This document shows positions 60,145-64,000 of a stretch of 64,000 nt of DNA, piece by piece (the first letter of the stretch is position 1; each line of letters starts with the position of its first letter). The notes beneath the pieces were generated by a model. That model worked only from the letters and a program-made list of their open reading frames with translations. It made no database searches and was not told the origin of the DNA. The stretch spans positions 1-64,000 of the forward strand of contig JAJEGH010000003.1 of assembly GCA_022819985.1 (NCBI GenBank). Direction: 5' to 3'. The stretch comes from Alphaproteobacteria bacterium (lineage in GTDB: Bacteria; Pseudomonadota; Alphaproteobacteria; Bin65). The translations under genes and the position numbers were made by a program.

Positions 60145-60948
60145 CTAAAGGCCGAAGAAGGTTGCGAGCCGGTCGTTGAAAATTTCGGGGTATTCCCAGT
60201 GCAGGAACCGGCCGCCGCCTTCGACCGGCTCGACCTGCCGGAAATTGCGCACGCCGGCGAGGCGCGCCGGATCCTCGATGAAGGGGTCGGCGGTGCCGTT
60301 GATCCCCATGACCGGAATGTCGAGCTTTTCGAGCCGTGGAATGACGTTCGGCACCGAGGCCGCCATCTCCAGCATGCCGTAGCGGTATTCCTCGACCGGA
60401 TGGTTGGCGAGGAGCTGGATGACCGGCTCGCGGAACGGATGGCCTTCCGGCGGAATCACCTTGAAATACCGGCTGCCGCCATGCTCGCGCAGCAGGGCGA
60501 CCAGCCCGTCCCGGCCGCCGGCTTCGAGGGCGTCGGCGGCGGCCCGCCCCGCAACCTGCCAGCGTTCCAGATATGAGCGCGCTTCGTAAAGCTCGCCCCA
60601 GGCGATCAGGGCAAGGCCGGAGACGCGCTCCGGATGGTTGACGGCGAGGTTGGCGGCGATGGTCGTGCCGAAGGCGAGCGCCACGAGCAGCGGCCGTTCC
60701 AGCCCGAATCGGTCGATCAGGCCGAGCAGGTCGACGGTCTGGTTCTCGACCGAGAAGCCGTAGTCCGTCATGCCGGTGCCGGCGTGGCCGCGCCGGTCGT
60801 AGGCCAGGCAGGTGTAGCGGCCGGAGAAGGCGTCGATCTGGGGCGCCCAGTAGTCGAGGCCGTGGATTTCGCCGTGGATGAACACGATGCCTGGGCCGTC
60901 GCCCTCGACCCGGCAATTGAAATCGCAGCCGTTGACCCGCACCTTCAT
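60145..60948 (-). CDS. Alpha/beta hydrolase-fold protein without nucleophile serine
   Basis: A 267-residue alpha/beta-hydrolase-fold protein: oxyanion motif VFIHGEIHGLDYW, YDRRGHAGTG, and a terminal FLHWEYPEIF with the catalytic His. The elbow that should read GxSxG is ALAFG, placing Ala92 at the nucleophile position, so ordinary ester hydrolysis is unlikely. A cofactor-free or binding role, or lyase chemistry using the His, is possible. It lies 25 bases downstream of the dioxygenase beta gene, in the same direction, so it probably belongs to that operon. Confidence 0.75.
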   Translation of the reverse strand: MKVRVNGCDFNCRVEGDGPGIVFIHGEIHGLDYWAPQIDAFSGRYTCLAYDRRGHAGTGMTDYGFSVENQTVDLLGLIDRFGLERPLLVALAFGTTIAANLAVNHPERVSGLALIAWGELYEARSYLERWQVAGRAAADALEAGGRDGLVALLREHGGSRYFKVIPPEGHPFREPVIQLLANHPVEEYRYGMLEMAASVPNVIPRLEKLDIPVMGINGTADPFIEDPARLAGVRNFRQVEPVEGGGRFLHWEYPEIFNDRLATFFGL

Positions 60949-60973
60949 CGCCCGGCCCGTCCTACAGCCCGTC

Positions 60974-61486
60974 CTACAGAATGATCGGGATGCCGCGGTT
61001 CTCGCCTTCGGAATCGATCAGGTCGATGCGCTTGAAGGCGATCCGGTAGCTGCCGCCCTGCGCTTCCAGCCGGTGGGTGCAGCGGCCGGCGAACAGGCGG
61101 GTGCGGTTCTGCCGGTATTCGGCGACGATCTGGCTGGAGCGGACGACGATCCGGCCGTCTTCCGGCTCCGGCTCGACGATGACATTGGCGACCGTGTGGA
61201 GCGTGCGCGAGGGCGGCGCCTGGGCGTGGATGCGCGGATGGCCGAGCCGGCGCACCCGGGTCTCGAGCAGTTTCCGGTCGTCGTAGATCAGGGAAACCGT
61301 GTGCTGCGGATCGGCCTGGTCTTCCTCGAGCGGCACCCAGTAGCGGCAATCGTCGGTGTAGAGGGCGAGCCAGGCCTCGAAGTCGCGCCGGTCGATCAGG
61401 TCGGCCTCGTGGATCAGGAAGGCCTCGACCGCCGCCCGGTCGAAGGCCGGGTCCATCGACGCGGCGGGAACGGCGCTCCCGCTCAT
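60974..61486 (-). CDS. Ring-hydroxylating dioxygenase, small (beta) subunit
   Basis: A 170-residue cone-fold subunit: VEAFLIHEADLIDRRDFEAWL, YTDDCRYWVPL and the LFAGRCTHRLE strand are standard for beta subunits of benzoate/biphenyl-type dioxygenases. It is structural and supports the alpha hexamer. ATG overlaps the alpha stop (ATGA). Confidence 0.87.
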   Translation of the reverse strand: MSGSAVPAASMDPAFDRAAVEAFLIHEADLIDRRDFEAWLALYTDDCRYWVPLEEDQADPQHTVSLIYDDRKLLETRVRRLGHPRIHAQAPPSRTLHTVANVIVEPEPEDGRIVVRSSQIVAEYRQNRTRLFAGRCTHRLEAQGGSYRIAFKRIDLIDSEGENRGIPIIL

Positions 61487-62838
61487 TCCGCCGCCACGGC
61501 CATGCCGCCAGCTTCGGTTGCGCCGGTACCGGTCATATACTCCGCCCAGGCGCGGAACTGGTTGCGCACGGCGATCTCGCTCGTCCCGGTGCCGCCGCGG
61601 TCCAGGCCGTTGTCCCCGTCGCGCACGTCGCGGCCGAAGCCGCGGCCGGTGTCGACCCATGCGTTGCCGTCGGCGCCGAGGCCGGTCTGGAGCCGCTCGT
61701 AGACCTCCAGGTCGTCGGTCAGCACCGGCGAGCCGGTGCCGTTGACCACGTTGGCGAAGGCGACGGCCCGGCGGAACATCTCCTCCGGCGCCCCTTTCAG
61801 GCGGAAGACGTAGGTATCGAGCACCGTGCGGCCGGCGGCAATCGGCCGGACGATGCGCAGCTGGCCGAACTGGCTCATGAAGGAGACGTTGGGAAACACG
61901 ATGGAATTCCAGCGCGTGACCGAGAGGATTTCCCGCGCCCGCGCCGTGCCGTAGGCCGCCTCCATGCGCCGCTGGTATTCGACATGGACCGGGTCGTCCG
62001 ACGCGGCGACCAGCTTCTCGTCGTCGTGATAGTCGGCCATGTAGCCGTGGCCGCCGCCGGCGACCCACAGGCCGATGCCTTCCCACAATTCGTTGGGCGC
62101 GCCGTTCTGGCGCATCTGGCGCACCGCGACCTCGCCGGCGCCGTCGGTCGGCCGGCCGTCGTCCTGCTCGTTGGCGGCGGCGATCGAGGAGGCGTGGACG
62201 TAGCGCGGATGGATCGTATCCAGATGGTTCTCCAGCACGAACTTCCAGTTGCCGTCATAGGCGTGGCGCGAGACGCCGCCGGCGACCTCGACCTCGCCCT
62301 CCGGCGCCCGGTCCACCAGGTCGTCGAAGGAGGAGATCAGCGGTCCGAGAAAATCGCCGAGCGACGGGCCGTCGGCCGCCAGGCTGGCGAAGACGAAGCC
62401 GCGATAGACCTCCGTGCGCGGCACTTCGGCGAGGCCCAGGCCGGCCTGCTGCGGGTGGCGCTCCTCCGGGTAGCCGGCGGGCGACGGCACGGCGACCAGC
62501 GCCCCGTCCAGGCCGTAGGTCCAGCCGTGATAGGGGCAGACGAACTGCGTGACCGTGCCCTTCGCCGCGCTGCACACGGTCGAACCGCGATGGGCGCAGC
62601 GGTTGAACAGTACGCTCACGCCGCCGCCGCGCTGGCGCACCATGAGGACCGGCTGCCGGCCCATCTGCGTCGTCGCGAAATCGCCGGCGCGCGGGATCTG
62701 GCTGTCATGGCCGAGCAGCAGCCAGGCCCGGCCGAAGATCCGTTCCATCTCCAGATCGAAGATCGCCGGATCGGTATAGGCGTCCCGGTGCACCCGGCCG
62801 GGCTGCACCAGGTCCGCGATCCGCTCGGTCGTCCACAT
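61483..62838 (-). CDS. Ring-hydroxylating dioxygenase, large (alpha) subunit
   Basis: A 451-residue catalytic subunit. Rieske ligands are CAHRGSTVC and CPYHGWTYG; the iron site is in ENHLDTIHPRYVH. A loop with an Asn/Gly-rich HGYMADYHDD segment is typical of the group acting on salicylate- or anthranilate-like acids, but the substrate is not fixed. ATG at 62838 follows GAGAGG. No ferredoxin or reductase gene is in the operon, so electrons must come from elsewhere, possibly the reductase at 25.5-26.4 kb. Confidence 0.86.
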   Translation of the reverse strand: MWTTERIADLVQPGRVHRDAYTDPAIFDLEMERIFGRAWLLLGHDSQIPRAGDFATTQMGRQPVLMVRQRGGGVSVLFNRCAHRGSTVCSAAKGTVTQFVCPYHGWTYGLDGALVAVPSPAGYPEERHPQQAGLGLAEVPRTEVYRGFVFASLAADGPSLGDFLGPLISSFDDLVDRAPEGEVEVAGGVSRHAYDGNWKFVLENHLDTIHPRYVHASSIAAANEQDDGRPTDGAGEVAVRQMRQNGAPNELWEGIGLWVAGGGHGYMADYHDDEKLVAASDDPVHVEYQRRMEAAYGTARAREILSVTRWNSIVFPNVSFMSQFGQLRIVRPIAAGRTVLDTYVFRLKGAPEEMFRRAVAFANVVNGTGSPVLTDDLEVYERLQTGLGADGNAWVDTGRGFGRDVRDGDNGLDRGGTGTSEIAVRNQFRAWAEYMTGTGATEAGGMAVAAE

Positions 62839-62935
62839 GGCGGGCCCTCTCATTCTGCCGGATGCAGGGTACACCGGCGCGCCGGAGCGGAAAAGGCGCG
62901 GCGGAGCCCTGCCGCCGGCCGCGGCGCGGATGCGC

Positions 62936-64000
62936 TCAGGCGATCCGCTCGTCCAGCGCGCCGCGATAGGGGAGGCGGTCTTCGAGCCAGGCCGCCGCGC
63001 GCATGAGCTGCCAGTCCCGGCCGGACCGGGCGATCGCCTGGAGGCCGAGCGGCAGGCCGGCCGGGCCGGTGAGCAACGGCAGGGACATGCAGGGCATGTG
63101 CAGGAAGGTCCAGACCCGGTTCAGGATCGGGTCGCCGGTGCTTTCGAGCCCTTCCGGCGCCTCGCCGGGCGCGGCGGGGCCGAGCAGCACGTCGATTTCC
63201 GCCTTGCTCAGCATCTCGTCGAGTTGGGAGCGGCACCGGCTGCCGAGGATGCGCGCCTTGCCGTAATCCTCGTCCGATATGCTTTCCCCGAGTTCGAAAA
63301 TCGTGTGCAACTTCTGCGAGATCAGGTCCGGATGGTTGATCCGTTCCCAGGTCAGCGAGCGGGTCGTCTCGTAGGCCATGACCGTCCAGTGGGCGTCGGC
63401 GAGGCCGCTGAACGTCTCCGGCAGGGAGATATCGCTCACGGTCGCGCCGGCGCTGCGGATCGCGTCGACGCAGGTTTCGAGCGCTTCCAGCGTGCCGCTT
63501 TCCATCGCGGACCATTCGGCGGTCCGGCACAGGGCGAAACGCGGCGCCGGATCGGGGTCGTCGTATTTGGGAAAGGGCTTCCGGCCGCTCGAGAGCGACG
63601 AAAACAGGGCGACGTCGCCGACATTGCGGGCGAAATAGCCCAGGGTGTCCAGCGAGTTGGCCGACGGCTTCAGCCCGGCCCGCGGCGAATAGCCGAAGGT
63701 CGGCTTGTAGGCGACGACGCCGCAATAGGAAGCCGGCCGGATGACCGATCCGGCGGTCTGCGTGCCGATCGCCACAGACGCCGCGCCGGCCGCAACCGCC
63801 GCGGCGGAGCCGCTGGAGGAGCCGCCGGGCGAGCGGTCCAGATCGTGCGGGTTGCGCGTCGCCGTCGGGTTGTAGGCGGCGAACTCGGTCGTCGCCGTTT
63901 TGCCGAGGATGACGGCGCCCGACGCGCGGGACAGCGCCACGCAGGCCGCGTCGACCTGCGGCCGGTTGCCCGTGTAGATCGGGCTGCCGTATTCGGTCGG
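62936..64000 (-). CDS. Amidase signature enzyme, 5' end missing
   Basis: The frame enters from the right edge, so the N-terminal part lies outside. Visible residues include GKTATTEFA, the GGSSSGSAAAVAAG signature and TQTAGSVIRPASYCG, giving the cis-Ser and nucleophile Ser of the Ser-Ser-Lys triad. The C-terminus RALDERIA-like end is complete. It hydrolyses an amide such as an aryl amide. It lies 97 bases upstream of, and co-directional with, the Rieske alpha gene, which would fit an aromatic amide pathway. Confidence 0.85.
   Translation of the reverse strand, partial: PTEYGSPIYTGNRPQVDAACVALSRASGAVILGKTATTEFAAYNPTATRNPHDLDRSPGGSSSGSAAAVAAGAASVAIGTQTAGSVIRPASYCGVVAYKPTFGYSPRAGLKPSANSLDTLGYFARNVGDVALFSSLSSGRKPFPKYDDPDPAPRFALCRTAEWSAMESGTLEALETCVDAIRSAGATVSDISLPETFSGLADAHWTVMAYETTRSLTWERINHPDLISQKLHTIFELGESISDEDYGKARILGSRCRSQLDEMLSKAEIDVLLGPAAPGEAPEGLESTGDPILNRVWTFLHMPCMSLPLLTGPAGLPLGLQAIARSGRDWQLMRAAAWLEDRLPYRGALDERIA

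Overview
The window is GC-rich, densely coded DNA that fits an alphaproteobacterium. Supporting signs are the Irr-type iron box in front of dps, an OxyR regulator, extensive aromatic-compound catabolism and many GTGA/ATGA-coupled operons. The aprMBA plus sat set suggests the cell can oxidise reduced sulfur through adenosine phosphosulfate. No rRNA, tRNA, CRISPR array, phage or intact insertion sequence was seen.

Layout. 0-5.4 kb: edge of an AmiS/UreI channel gene, a cupin, an EamA exporter, oxyR, and a nucleobase permease with an added C-terminal domain. 5.4-6.5 kb: a nested inverted-repeat element, then an AT-richer gene for an ExoIII-like protein lacking several catalytic residues. 6.5-13.4 kb: aprMBA (minus) diverging from sat, followed by a PiT transporter coupled to a GOLPH3-like gene. 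13.4-20.2 kb: an AT-rich control region and a five-gene operon (permease fused to an SPFH domain, two more SPFH proteins, a LIV-type binding lipoprotein, a small membrane protein), converging on znuBC. 22-32.9 kb: MazG-like and CpdA-like enzymes, a phthalate-type oxygenase/reductase/dehydrogenase/decarboxylase set, dps, and a tripartite tricarboxylate (TctCBA) importer with a phosphoesterase. 33-34.4 kb: two tandem MNT/HEPN pairs. 34.5-36.5 kb: a carnitine-type BKACE and dehydrogenase pair. 36.5-49.3 kb: a polyketide locus with phosphopantetheinyl transferase, free carrier protein, alpha/beta hydrolase and a 3,462-residue synthase. 49.5-55.2 kb: an LLM oxidoreductase, a small orphan gene between copies of an hcrB 3' end, and hcrCAB (4-hydroxybenzoyl-CoA-reductase type). 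55.4-64 kb: VOC protein, acyl-CoA dehydrogenase, haloacid dehalogenase, NmrA-like reductase, TauD-like oxygenase, intergenic repeats, a hydrolase lacking its serine, a two-subunit Rieske dioxygenase, and an amidase running off the end.

The best candidates for something undescribed are two loci. One is the permease-SPFH operon at 13.8-20.2 kb: its permease has a CxC motif and a nine-histidine loop, which suggests metal handling in a membrane microdomain. The other is the polyketide synthase: one fully reducing, C-methylating module is followed by a KS and a shortened AT that has lost its serine, with no carrier after it, while a free carrier protein and a hydrolase sit next door.
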